Source: Mesorhabditis belari (taxonomy: Eukaryota; Nematoda; Chromadorea; Rhabditida; Rhabditidae). Taken from it: 64,000 nucleotides of DNA. Both the position numbers and the translations under genes were made by a program. Location of the stretch: positions 62,001 through 126,000 of the forward strand of contig CAUEEP010000908.1 in assembly GCA_958450365.1 (NCBI GenBank). The letters are read 5' to 3'. The notes below the pieces were generated by a model, which was given only the letters and a program-made list of their open reading frames with translations, searched no databases and was not told the DNA's origin. Positions within the stretch are counted from its first letter, which is position 1. Every line of letters begins with the position of its first letter. This document shows, one piece after another, positions 32,125-43,457 of the stretch.

Positions 32125-32346
32125 TACCGTCTTCTCTCTAATAGTAGTGAACCCCGGCGAACCGAGTTGGTGACAATTTTACGGTTTCCAAGCTTTTGTA
32201 GAAGCTCAACACTCTAATCCCCCACTAGATCTCATCGTCAGCTGCATTTTCCGACCTCACATCGATAGGTTCTGATAAGCGGTTCTCGAGATTTCGAGGA
32301 ATTTAGGCGACGCTCCGGGTGCACTAGTATTAGAGAAAATACGGTA
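32125..32346. mobile_element. MITE family A, copy 5
   Basis: Same orientation as copy 4; part of the tandem 430-bp unit. Confidence 0.8.
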
Positions 32347-32558
32347 TAGATAATCATAAACCAAACTTGAATTGATTTAAAGTCTATTTGAAAGCAGACT
32401 AGAGCTTATTCAAAAGCTAGAGCAAAATCTAGAGCTAGATCTGAACGTTTTGTGTGAAAAAGTGTATACCGTATTTTCTCTGGCTGGCTTTTACATTTTA
32501 CAAATACAATTTAATGCTATTTAATAACAATAAGTTTAACTCCAGCTCTTGATATAAA

Positions 32559-32780
32559 TACCGTCTTCTCTCTAATAGTAGTGAACCCCGGCGAACCGAG
32601 TTGGTGACAATTTTACGGTTTCCAAGCTTTTGTAGAAGCTCAACACTCTAATCCCCCACTAGATCTCATCGTCAGCTGCATTTTCCGACCTCACATCGAT
32701 AGGTTCTGATAAGCGGTTCTCGAGATTTCGAGGAATTTAGGCGACGCTCCGGGTGCACTACTATTATGGAGAGGATGGTA
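32559..32780. mobile_element. MITE family A, copy 6
   Basis: Near-identical to copy 5; right end altered to GGAGAGGATGGTA. Confidence 0.8.
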
Positions 32781-32854
32781 TACGTTTACGTATTAAACCG
32801 TTTACAATCTCAAATCTAACGCCCTGGCAGTTAGCCAAGGAGAATCATTAAGTA

Positions 32855-33077
32855 TACCATATTTTCTCTAATAGTAGTGCACCCCGGCGAGCCGAGTTGA
32901 TGACTATTTTACGGTTTTCAAAGTTTTCACAGAAGCTCAACACTCTAATCCCCCACTAGATCTCATCGTCAGCTACATTTTCCGACCCCACATCGATAGG
33001 TTCTCATAAGCGGTTCTCGAGATTTCGAGGAATTTAGGCGACGCTCAGGGTGCAGTAGTATTAGAGAAAATTCGATA
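32855..33077. mobile_element. MITE family A, copy 7
   Basis: Ends TACCATATTTTCTC and AGAGAAAATTCGATA, both worn; body intact. Confidence 0.75.
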
Positions 33078-33978
33078 ATCTCCAGGTCATTCCTAAACTT
33101 AATTGAGGTACAAATAAGAAATCTTTTTCTTTTTCATTCCAATTATCGGACTTGATAAACGAAATTGCATGTAGAATTGCCTTTTGTAATCATTTTCGGA
33201 TTTATTTTTAGAAAAAAAAGCGTTCCCAGAGTTTAAAGGTTTAAAAGAGCCTCTTTTTCGGTTGAATTACCCAAGTCGGGTAATTGAACTCTGCAAAAAA
33301 TGCTCTTTGATTTTGATTTTGAGTCTTTTGAAGAACTTTGAATTATTTTCAAAAAGAATTTGCAAAATCTTACAGTAAGCACATGAGAGAAAACAATCTT
33401 TGGTTCAATTACTGAAGTTTATTTGAACTCTCCAAAAATAATCTCTGCTCTATTGTGGCTAGAAAAGACAGAAATCATAATTGTTTGATTTTAAGCATAT
33501 AAGAGAAGAATTCACGGAAAAGCGCTTAATTTGCCGTCTCAATTACCTAGCTAGATGAGATTTTTGACTTGTGATACTTGAAAGATCATTTCTATAAAGC
33601 AGAGATTTCAAAGAACGTTTCAAAAATTGTTTAATTACCCATTTGCTTACTACTCTAAAGTGTTCAATAATTTCAAGAATATCTAAACTTTATTTCACAA
33701 CTAAATAACATAAAACAAAGGCTAACAAAACTGAGCTAAAAGAAGTTAGTATTTTGGCTTTGTTGATACATTTAGCTAGATCTAGATCTAGATCTAACTC
33801 TGATTAATCTTTGTTCACTTTTTTTGTCAATATAATTCAGTTAAAATAGATCTGTCTTTTCCTTTGTCTTTCGACCTTATTCAGCAAACTATTCTCTTTT
33901 AATCCAATAAAATGCGCTATGTCGCTATTCGTGACTCAGTGGTTCATCCGTGCGCTTCCCTAGTAAGGTACGTCCGCC
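33078..33978. other. Gene-free stretch
   Basis: AT-rich, no exon seen. Near 33930-34010 two copies of CTC(A/G)GTGGT(T/C)(A/C)ATCCGT(G/A)CGCTTCCCTA resemble a duplicated tRNA A-box region. Confidence 0.4.
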
Positions 33979-34549
33979 GTAACTCGGTGGTCAATCCGTA
34001 CGCTTCCCTAGTTAGGAATTTTTTCGAGTTTTAGCTTTTTGATTAATCCTTGCTTTCTGCCAGTTGAATTTTATAGAAAAGACTAATTATAAGAAGCTAA
34101 GTATGTCAGGAAGTATACGTTTATTACAGCACAAAGTATTCTCCCAAATTAGCCATGTTTACTACTCTAAAGTGTTCATTGATTTCAAGAATATCTAAAC
34201 TTTATTTCACAACCAAATAACATAAACCATATCGAATCTGATAATTGTAAGGTCAACAAAATGAATCATAATATATTGAATAGATATTGAATAGATATTA
34301 AGATATTTTTACATTTGACGAATAATCTTTGACAGCTTTTTCAACAAAGAGAAAAGAAGCTCTGGGATTGCAGCGAATTCGATTTGTGGGTAATCTCAAC
34401 AAAAATTTACATGTAAGAATTTCTTTTGGCAGCCAGAATCAGACTTAGAACTGATGTAAAGTCAAATTTGACAAAATTCTCTTCAGATTTGCCCTTTTCC
34501 ATTGATGAGGTCATAGATTTTCTCGTCGCCGAAATCCGTATTGAAAAGT
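33979..34549. repeat. Inverted repeat, left arm: antisense copy of the NHR2 3' end
   Basis: Reverse complement of 42897-43457. It contains the last ~65 coding nt of NHR2 (to DEKIYDLINGKGQI, stop) plus its 3' flank, in antisense orientation upstream of the NHR2 start. Similarity is high with scattered differences. Confidence 0.88.
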
Positions 34550-35406
34550 ATTGAAAAGTTATTGATTTAGTTACTCAAATTTAACAAAAGCTTACTGTTA
34601 ATTCCAAGAAAAAGTCTGAATTGTTGAGTTTCAAAGTTGAAAGTTAACAGTTAACAGAAAGTAACAGAAAGTTTCAGATAATAGAAATTCTTTTATCAAT
34701 TCGTGGATTCGGAATTCAAAAAATTCCATTCTGCAAAAGTATCAAAAGTTGTTAACAAAAGTTTTTTAAAGAAAGATTTAGCAATTGATCGGTTTAATTA
34801 CCCGATTTTATCCAGAAAATCGCAAACTTAACGATTCAATTGAATCGAGCCATTCAATTGAATCGATTCAATTACCCATCTTGACTAAAGAATCGTTCAG
34901 TTAGTTGCTTCAATTTCCCGATTCTAACAAAACCAAAGATAGATCTTTTTCAGACACAAATCATAACAATTCCATATATTTACCAACTCCAATTCACAGA
35001 AAGCAATTCAATTACCCAACTCCGTCAACGAAACTTAATTAGGTCTTTGTACTTGCCATACTTGCCACTTGCCTTTTTTTTCGGCCAGACAGCGATCAGA
35101 GAACCATTCAGGTACAGAAACACGAGTTCTGTCGGGAGGGGCGGGAGTAACGGGTATTTAACGAGTTCTCCGAAAGAGAGAAAACTCAACAAATTTTTCC
35201 CCAGTCCACTTTGAAAAGAGTGAGAAAATTTCTCTGCTGAAAAGGCCGATCTCTCTAGTTATTCGAGTCTTTCTGCAGGGATTAGACCCCGCTGATTTAC
35301 AAGTGCACTGGAAATCATTCATTTCTCTTTCCAAGGATCCATCGAATATTTTTGGAAAGTCTATCCAGCTGATCTATCAACTTTAAATTGGAGATTTGTT
35401 TGAAAG
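34550..35406 (+). promoter_or_regulatory. Presumed NHR2 upstream region
   Basis: No exon before 35407. Contains the only G-rich patch nearby (GGGAGGGGCGGGAG at about 35135) and repeated CAATTACCC motifs at 34790-35030. The promoter assignment rests on position only. Confidence 0.35.
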
Positions 35407-38400
35407 ATGGTTTGGCAATATTATCGGGAACAAGGTGAGGAAGATGTTGAAAGAGATTGCTGTCTAGAAGGACTAATTGCTATTGCTTGATAGTTCTACA
35501 GTTCTTGAAGATTTTTCTAAGATTTATCTTGAGAACTTGCTAGTAACCCAGTTTGTTTTTCGTTGTCAAAACATATAGTCGAGCGTTTGCTTCCTAAAGA
35601 GTGTTCTTGACAAATTCTTGTTTGACAAAACCGTTTGAAAGATTATTAGGCTCTTGCCTGGTGACGAAAAGTCTAAATGACTTTTAAAAGTTTAAGTGTC
35701 TTTTAAAAGTTTAAATGACTTTAAAAATTTTGAGTGACTTTTAAAAGTTTAAATGACGTTTGAAAGTTTAAGTGTTTTTGTTTAAGTGTTTTTAAGTGTT
35801 TAAGTGTTTTTGTAACCAGTTTTTGAATCGTTCTGAGAATTTGGATATAAGCTTAATTTTTGATTCTCTACAACTTTTCCATTGACACCAAAATGCGTTT
35901 CTTTTGAAGAAAGTGCTCAAACTGTCACATATGACAATAGCCGGCAGTTTTCAATTCACCAACCCAATAGTTACAATATGATTGTATACTATTATTGTAT
36001 GCAATACTGCAGTTTCCTTAGTACCAAGTTCATTCAATCAATCAGTTCATTCAATCAATCAGTTCATTCAATCTTTTCCCCTTTTCCCATTACTCGTTCA
36101 TTCCGCAAATCTATTCTTTTTTATCCTTTCACTTCCCCAATCTTGTTCACACTCCAACTCGACGTTGATTTGACCATGTTCTTTCGGAAATCATCCAATC
36201 TCTATTTGCGGATCGGTTCTTTAGACTCTAAAGATACAAATGGCTACAAGACTACGATTTTGGGTTCGGGAATACAAGGAAATTATCTCAGTGATCAACT
36301 GAGACAGTCAGTGATCAACTCAGTGACTTCCATCAACCCATCAATCTATCAACTCTAGCACTAGCCATTCATCACAAATAGTCTAAGGCTGATAATTTTA
36401 CACCAATTAAACACTGACCATTTCCCATCCTGTAGTAAGACAATGAACTTACTTTACAGTATCTTAAAGTTCTTTAAAAACTCTATAAACGACATAGCTC
36501 ACTACAATATTTCAAGATTGAAATTGTTCAGAATTGCGGTTAATATTGAAAAAAAAGATATTTAGATTGATAGATTAGATAAAAAGAAAAGAAAGCATCA
36601 ATCTTTTGTCACTTTTGATCAATCAATCAATCAATCAATCATTTTCAAATCATTTAAGTGCTCATGAACTCAAGTTTTTGATTGAAAAATTCTTCTTTTC
36701 GCGAAAACAAAGCCTTCCTTGATCAGTGATGCTTTTCAATTTCATTGCAAGAATATTGATTGATTTCTTTTGCCAGATTATTGAAAACATTGAAAACCAG
36801 AACATTTTAGAATTCTGTGGAATGGAAATAGCTGAATACACAATCGAGCCAACAATTGCATCACCGGTAAAACTGTGTCGAGTATGCGATGACAAAAGTG
36901 ACGGAGCACATTTCGGCGTTGAGTCTTGCCGGGCATGTGCGGCTTTCTTCAGGTGCTTTTTGAAATTAAAATTGACAGCAAAATGAAGGCTTGAAATGCA
37001 AAGCTCTTCTTGTTTCCTTGAGTAAATCTTGATCTTTATTAATTTGCAATAGTTTGTTGAGCCTGCAATAAAGTTACTAGCTAAACTGCTGTTTTACTTT
37101 CTTCTTCCCCTTCTTTCTTTCTTCTTCCCCTTCTTTCCTTGCTTCTTCCCCTTCTTCCTTTCTTCTTCCCCTTGAGTAAATTGCAATAGTTTGTTGAGCC
37201 ACATTCAAGCAAGTTACTAGCTAAACTGCTGTCTTAATTTTCCTTCTTATGGCATTTCTTTCTTCTTCCCCTTCTTCCTTTCTTCTTCCCCTTGAGTAAA
37301 TTGCAATAGTTTGTTGAGCCACATTCAAGCAAAGTTACTAGCTAAACTGCTATCTTACTTTTCCTTCTTATGGCATTTCTCTCTTTCTTCTTCCCCTTAT
37401 CTTTCCTTCTTTCTCTTGGCAAATTAAGGTACCAGATAGCTCAGTGGTGAGAGCAATTGCAGCAATTGAATTGCTCGGAAAGCAAAAAACGAGGGTTTAA
37501 TCCCCTTTCCAGAATCTATTACAGAAATTCTTACCAAATTCCTTCACTTCTTTATTAAGTGTTTTCATGTAAATCCAGTTACAAAGCAAAAAATGAAACG
37601 GTTAAATTAGATTTAATTACTCAACTCAACAATTAAAGTCAAATAAATCTCTTTTCAGACGAAGCGTTGTAATGCGAAAGAAGTACATTTGTCGACAAGG
37701 CGGCGAGAATTGTCAGATCAACAAGAGTTAGTTTTCAAGCTTTTTAGCTTCAAACTAAAAGCTTAAGTTAAACCTTACTTTTGCAAACATTTCAAAAAAT
37801 TTCAGCGGTTCGATGCATGTGTCGGTGTTGTCGCTTTAACAAGTGCTTAAAAATGGGAATGATGAAAGATGGTAAGTCTTAGAAAAAAATACTTCTTTAC
37901 CTTCTTTACCTTCTTTACCTTCTTTACCTTCTTTACCTTCTTTACCTTCTTTACCTGTTTAAAAATCGTTTTTCTTAAACCCATTTGACATCTTGTCAAA
38001 ATCAGCAAAACAAATCATAAACCCCACTTTTTTTAAACAAGAGAAAGAGTCAGAAATCACAAAATCGTTGAACTTTCGTCAATCAAGCCGAAATAAAAGT
38101 TCTAATTAAGGACACGCGCGATAAGACTGATTGGTTTATTTGCTGATGACAAATTGGTGTGAACAATGAGAGAGAAAAGAAAGCTGTGATAATTGTAGTT
38201 TGAAGCACACTTTCGAATATAGAGTTTTACAGAGTTTTACTATGAAAATTGCGAATGGTAGAATGATGATATTAATAGTAGCTTTTTAAGAATATTTTTG
38301 AAATTAGAAGCAGCTAAAGTTTGATAATTTCTGGTATGTTGAATCTCATGTCTAAATAAATCTCAAATCACAGATTCAACATTGAAACTGAGGATTGACC

Positions 38401-41400
38401 ATGAGTTAGATATGATAGATCCCTTCTGGTTGCAGAAACTTGTCTTTTGTTTGATTGAGCAACGATTGAGCAACGATTGAACAATGATTTGACTAGGGAA
38501 GGCACCAGGTCAAGGTGGCCTTTTGATGCACTTGATGCCTTTTTTGCTATGTATTTGATAGAGCTTTGAATGGGAATTCCGAATCCGTTTTAAGTTTTGG
38601 AGCTCTGTGGAGCTCTTGGAGCCCAATGGAGCTCTGTATCGTCCCTATTTATTTCCTATAAAGCTCCTTTAAGGCTCCTTTAAAGCTCCTTTAAAGCTCC
38701 TTTAAAGCTCCTTTAAGGGACTATAAAGGAGCTTTAAAGGAGCCTTAAAGGATCTTTAAAGGAGCTTTAAAGGAGCTTTAAAGGAGCTTTAAAGGAGCCT
38801 TAAAGGAGCTTTATAGGAACTAAATAGGGACTAAAAAGGACACTAGATGATACTCGCTGAAATGGGCTGAAATACTGACCGGATTTCTTGTCGGATTATC
38901 GACAATACCGAAAAAGCGATCTAAACTTTGATCCCAGATCTCTTGCGATACAAAGCTCCATTGGGAAAACTAAAAACGGATTCCGAATCACCATTTAAAA
39001 CTCTATCAAATACGCATTAAAAGGGAATTTTGACTTGATGCCTTTCCCTAGTAAGATCTGACTTTGAATGGCCAGATTTTATTGTCAGATCATCGTTCCA
39101 TCTTGACCTTTTTTTTGATAATCATGAGAAATGATTGATCAAATGATAAACGACTTTTCACTAGTCAGATCAATGATGTTTATAGCCTTATCAGTTTAAG
39201 TTCGGAGTTTCATATTCCCCGTCCAACTTTGCATACATTATCGTTGACCTGTCAAAAACTCACAAATCTCATTGTAGAATTTTTGAAACCATGATTGAAA
39301 ACCATGATTGAAACGGGAAATCAAATTGCTTGATTTGAAAAAAAATGATAGTTGTGAATAAAATGGGCAGAAGTCGTCAATAATAATGGAAATTATTTGG
39401 AATGAATTGATGGTTTTATGTTGAATAAATGGTAAAACACTAAATGGTAAATAAATTACTAAATGGTAAAACAAAATATAGCTGATCATCAATCAACTTT
39501 GACAACTTTGAAAAAACTTTCCCATTTCAGCCGTTCAAAATCCCCGCGATCAAATCGGGGGATCAATTTCTATTCAATTTATAAATTTGCATGTGAATTA
39601 AATAGCATTTAAGAATTTAAATTTAAGATTTTAAAGAGAAAATTTAAAGAAACGTATTGCCCAGTCCAACCTATCAATTCCAATCAATTATAAATAAAAC
39701 AGAGCAAATGGTAAAAGAAATATAAGCTGATCATCAATCAACTTTGACAACTTTGACAACTTTGAAAAAACTTTCCCATTTCAGCCGTTCAAAGTCCCCG
39801 CGATCAAATCGGGAAACGCTCCGAGCAGCAGCAGCAACAGTACGCTGAAATCAAACAAGTAGGCTTCGATGAGAATCTCAATTTCTATTCAATTTATAAA
39901 TTTGTATGTGAATTAAATAAGATTTAAAGAATTGTATTGCGCAGTTCAACTTATCAATTCTGATCAATTCTAGGAGCACGCTGATTCAACGAGTGGCTAC
40001 TATGATCCACTTCATTGTGAGCAACCGCTTCTTGACTCTTGGGATGTGGTAAGGGTAAACTTGGTTTCAATTTTCAATTTAAACTTTCAATCTTTCAATC
40101 TTTCAATATTTAATAGTGTTCAATATTTATGGAAACTTTTGAGCTCCAAGCTCCAAGCGAGGAGATTTTTTTAGCGCTCTCAAAACTTGTTTATGAAAAA
40201 TCGTGAAGAAAGCATTGTTAGGAGTTTGAATAAACTAAGAATAAACTTGACTTTCAAGATTTTACTTTACAGTTTACTAAATTTACTATTCTAAAAATCG
40301 TTTCATCAGAAATTGATAAAATAAAGACATAAAAAAGTCTTGAAAAACTATTCGAAAACATGCAAAACTTTGTTTTTCTAATGAGCGATTTGCCTCAAAT
40401 GCAGTGCATGACTTTTTGAAAAGGATATAGATTTCTGAAAAAAATGATTTACTTATAGAAATGTTGATCAGAATCTTAGCTTCAAATGAATCATTTGAAT
40501 GAATGAAAGAAAATGAATCTGAAAGAAAATGAATCATTTACAAGTGTGCGGGAACTTTTTTGATCACTTTTGATTATAATGCTTTAGTACATAACGGAAG
40601 AGGTAGCGATGCCGATTCTAAAGAAAATCCAAGCCGGCTACAACGAGTTGCGAGCGAGGAGAGCACAGTATCGATACGAGGTACCGATGGAGCCGATCAC
40701 GATGGATACGGTAGGCGGAATAGATTTCAAAGATTTCAGATTTATCTTTGAAATTTGATTTAGACTTTAATCTAGAATTTGATCTAGACTTTAAACTACT
40801 TTAGGATCTAAACGTTCCACGCCGAATCACTCACAAGCACGGGTTTCGAATGTTGGCTCACGACAATGAGAATATTGTGAAATTCATGAGAAGCTCTTTC
40901 CCAAGATTAAACGAATTCGATCAATTGCAAAGGGTTAGTGAAAACCGCAGAATTACCGCGGCTGCCGGCACCAGACTTGCCCTCTCATTGATCCTCGTTA
41001 AAGGGTTTAAATTGTACCCATTTCGATGACTGTTCCCAAAGGGAGCAGTCTCGTTAGTTGTTGTCACTACCTTCTCGAATTGAGAGCAAATTTGCGCGCC
41101 TGCTGCCTTCCTTAGATGTGGCAGGCATCTAAGGAAGGCATCCTCTCCGGAAGATGCCTTCTCAGGCATCCTCTCCGGAGTCAAACCCTGATCCTCCGTT
41201 ACCCGTTACGACCATGGTAGTCAACTAAACTACTATCTTGTTTTCTTAATAGTTTCTCGATTTTAGAAAGTTCTCTACCGATCTTGCTTTGCCAGTTACA
41301 TGTTGTTCGACTCAGCTTACCGAACTTATCTACAATCAGGCGATGAAAATGATCGGTGAGTATTTTTTTATCAACAAATCATTTCTTGTCTTACTTTCTT

Positions 41401-42962
41401 GTCTTACTGTCTTGTCTTACTTACTTGTTCTTTTAAAATTTAATTTCAAATTTAAGTTGGTATATCTCTGATGGAAACTATATTGATATGGCTGATGTTG
41501 GGTATTATTATTCGGCATTTGAAGGTTCTTCTTTATCACACGCTGATGCATCAAGGTTGGATCTTTTGTACAATAATTTTTAATATAATTTAACTAGTCT
41601 TTTAAATGATAATGAACATTTTGCATAAATCTATTGAAGAAAAGGAATACGATAGAATTCAAGCTCTTGTTTCAGTACAATTTGTCAAAAAGCATCACTT
41701 CTTTCAAGACTAAATGATAAAAGATTATGTAGTTAAAGAAATTAAAGTTTTATAAACCTTTCCTTTTTGAGAATACTATCAATCGCTTTAGTTTTAGTCT
41801 TTTCCGTCCGACTTTCTCTATGTTTGTTCGAAACATTTTACAGCCGATGAAACTTTTGCGAATGACTGGTTAGTTTCATTTTAATTAAATAAATAAGAAA
41901 AACACTGATTAATTAACAATTTCTTAACAATATTGTCAAGTAACGATCATTTTTAGATATGGAATTCTTTGCTTTAATTGCCCTGACTTTCTATTCACAT
42001 GGCGCTGATGGAGGCACCGGGGAAACTGATCAGAAAGCAATGGAAGTCAGAGATGCGATTTTGAGGTGACAAATGAAATCTGAAAAAATGAGAAAGCTTT
42101 TGTGTTTACAAGTATTTAAAGGATAAGTATCTTTTTTTTTTAGAGAATTAACATTTTATTACACTCGTTTCGCTTGTTTCAAGGATTACCCATTGAGAAT
42201 GGCGCAAGTGATGTTGATGTTGCCGTCGATTCATGTGAGTTGAATTTAAAAAGAAATAACTAATGCTAATATTTCTATATTCCAGCTATCTCACATTTGA
42301 AAATAAATTTTAGTGATTGTTAGTTGGCACTAACTTAGCTGACAAGCAAGTCTACAGGGTGACCGCGAATTATAGCTCTTTAGAAAAGTCTCTGGGAAAT
42401 GTCTAACTTATTTCAAAAGTGTCAAGTGTTATATAGAAAATTGTAGCCCTAATCCTTGGCAACATTTCTCTACCAAGAATTTCCCGATTCAACTTACACA
42501 ACTCATTTAACAAGCGCTTGAATCAGCGCTAGTTAAATCTCTCCGGCGAATCTGTCATTTGGCGACTTCATTAGACATTTTCTCGATATTTTTTCAAAAA
42601 GTTGTTGCTATACTTTGCGGTCACTCTATAATGTTCATCTAATCGAAACAGTCCAGATCTTTGCCTTGTCTGTCCTTGCCTGACCTGGGCAGAAGCCTGA
42701 CTAGACTTGGCTTCTGGCCGTTTGGCTTTAAAACCCTAGGATTCTGATAGGATCACCACTACAGGAGCACTTAAAACCACAAAGAATTCTATTTGAATTA
42801 AAGTAACACTTGTTTTGCATAAACTTGAACATTCAATAATTGCTGTCATTTCAGCGAATCACTACTCGTTTCCGCGAAGATGTCGAAATCAATAAACTTT
42901 TCAATACGGATTTCGGCGACGAGAAAATCTATGACCTCATCAATGGAAAAGGGCAAATCTGA
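35407..42962 (+). CDS. Nuclear hormone receptor, 423 aa (NHR2)
   Basis: Second complete receptor, 14 exons: 35407-35434, 36811-36952, 37659-37726, 37806-37871, 39785-39858, 39974-40048, 40588-40710, 40805-40933, 41267-41355, 41457-41555, 41798-41868, 41957-42065, 42144-42234 and 42855-42962 (1,272 nt, phases agree throughout). The N-terminus MVWQYYREQ comes from a tiny first exon. Starting instead at Met14 (36822) after trans-splicing at 36810 is the alternative. First zinc finger: C32-RV-C35..C49-RA-C52 with P-box [10 protein letters not shown]. Second: YICRQGGENCQINKTVRC to CCRFNKC. A QQQQQ run lies in the hinge. Ligand-binding-domain motifs: KIQAGYNELRARRAQYRY, LFRPTFSMF, MTDMEFFALIALTFYSHG. 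Expected nuclear transcription factor, ligand unknown. It shares exon 2 length (68 nt) and phase with NHR1 but is otherwise divergent. A 3' inverted copy, an rRNA fragment and transposons lie in or around it. Confidence 0.9.
35819..35967 (-). mobile_element. Mariner 5'-end fragment in NHR2 intron 1
   Basis: Reverse-oriented copy of the left half of the 8471-8990 family, ending CAATTCACCAACCCAATAG. A 158-residue open frame starting here and running to 36358 has no recognisable domain. Confidence 0.7.
37017..37410. repeat. Pyrimidine-rich repeats with ~85-bp unit, NHR2 intron 2
   Basis: CTTCTTCCCCTT runs alternate with three copies of a unit containing TTGCAATAGTTTGTTGAGCC and CTAGCTAAACTGCT (near 37045, 37180, 37300). 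Confidence 0.75.
37437..37513 (+). tRNA. tRNA-like sequence in NHR2 intron 2
   Basis: AGATAGCTCAGTGGTGAGAGC gives a good D arm and A box. GAGGG-TTTAATC-CCCTT makes a T arm. The acceptor stem does not form, and the anticodon region is expanded by ATTGCAGCAATTGAATTGC. Likely a remnant. Confidence 0.35.
37892..37955. repeat. 9-bp repeat (TTCTTTACC)
   Basis: Seven units just inside NHR2 intron 4, close to the donor. Confidence 0.85.
38630..38830. repeat. Palindromic GGAGCTTTAAA array in NHR2 intron 4
   Basis: Five AAAGCTCCTTT units followed by about eight AAAGGAGCTTT units. Since the unit is itself nearly palindromic, the array can fold on itself in many registers. Confidence 0.8.
39360..39425 (+). 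mobile_element. Mariner tail fragment in NHR2 intron 4
   Basis: Matches the transposase tail of 9000-9440 (GCAGAAGTCGTCAATAATAA... to TGTTGAATAAAT). Fragment only. Confidence 0.7.
39484..39700 (+). pseudogene. Partial duplicate of NHR2 exon 5 with its splice acceptor
   Basis: Copy of the region 39724-39970. It contains the branch/acceptor tract (CTTTCCCATTTCAG) and the first ~30 nt of the exon (VQNPRDQIG; the real exon has VQSPRDQIG). It lacks the next ~70 nt, including the glutamine run and donor, and rejoins in the following intron. Located ~250 bp upstream of the real exon. Confidence 0.8.
40935..41218 (-). pseudogene. 18S rRNA fragment inside NHR2 intron 8
   Basis: On the minus strand this reads CTACCATGGTCGTAACGGGT, then TGACTCCGGAGAGG, AAGGAAGGCAGCAGGCGCGC, TTTAACGAGGATCAATG, GAGGGCAAGTCTGGTGCC and GGCAGCCGCGGTAATTC. 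That is the ordered core of eukaryotic small-subunit rRNA from roughly helix 11 to the 530 loop. An extra ~30 nt (a second CCGGAGAGGATGCC) is inserted near 41150. The 5' and 3' parts of 18S are absent. It starts within a few bases of the donor of exon 40805-40933, antisense to the gene. A minus-strand open frame of 87 codons across it is incidental. Confidence 0.88.
42356..42630. mobile_element. MITE with GTGACCGC ends in NHR2 intron 13
   Basis: 275 bp, ends GTGACCGCGAA and TTTGCGGTCAC. Its body equals one arm of the palindrome 23916-24441. Confidence 0.8.
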
Positions 42963-43457
42963 AGGGAATTTTGTCAAATTTGACTTTAAATCAGTTCTAA
43001 GTTTGATTCTGACTGCCAAAAGAAATTCTTACATGTAAATTTTTGTTGAGATTACCCACAAATTGAATTCGCTGCAATCCCAGAGCTTCTTCTCTCTTTG
43101 TTGAAAAAGCTGTCAAAGATTATTCGTCAAATGTAAAAATATCTTAATATCTATTCAATATATTATCATTAATTTTGTTGACCTCACAATTATCAGATTC
43201 GATATGGTTTATGTTATTTGGTTGTGAAATAAAGTTTAGATATTCTTAAATTAATGAACACTGTAGAGTAGTAAACATGGCTAATTTGGGAGAGTACTTT
43301 GTACTACAATCAACGTATACTTCCTGACATACTTAGCTTCTCATAATTAGTCTTTTCTATAGGATTCAACTGGCAGAAAGCAAGGATTAATCAAAAAGCT
43401 AAAACTCAAAAAATTCCTGACTAGGGAAGCGTACGGATTGACCACCGAGTTACGACT
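42897..43457. repeat. Inverted repeat, right arm (NHR2 3' end and flank)
   Basis: Partner of 33979-34549. Begins inside the last NHR2 exon and runs ~500 bp past the stop. A further short piece of the outer motif (CTCGGTGGTCAATCCGTACG) recurs at 43616. Confidence 0.88.
43228..43233 (+). terminator. Poly(A) signal candidate for NHR2
   Basis: AATAAA about 265 bp after the NHR2 stop codon. Confidence 0.4.

Noticed and set aside
35882..36358. 158-residue plus-strand ORF
   Set aside because: Starts in a mariner fragment inside NHR2 intron 1, no domain, low-complexity Ser/Phe composition.
40921..41184. 87-codon minus-strand ORF
   Set aside because: It is the 18S rRNA fragment read as protein.
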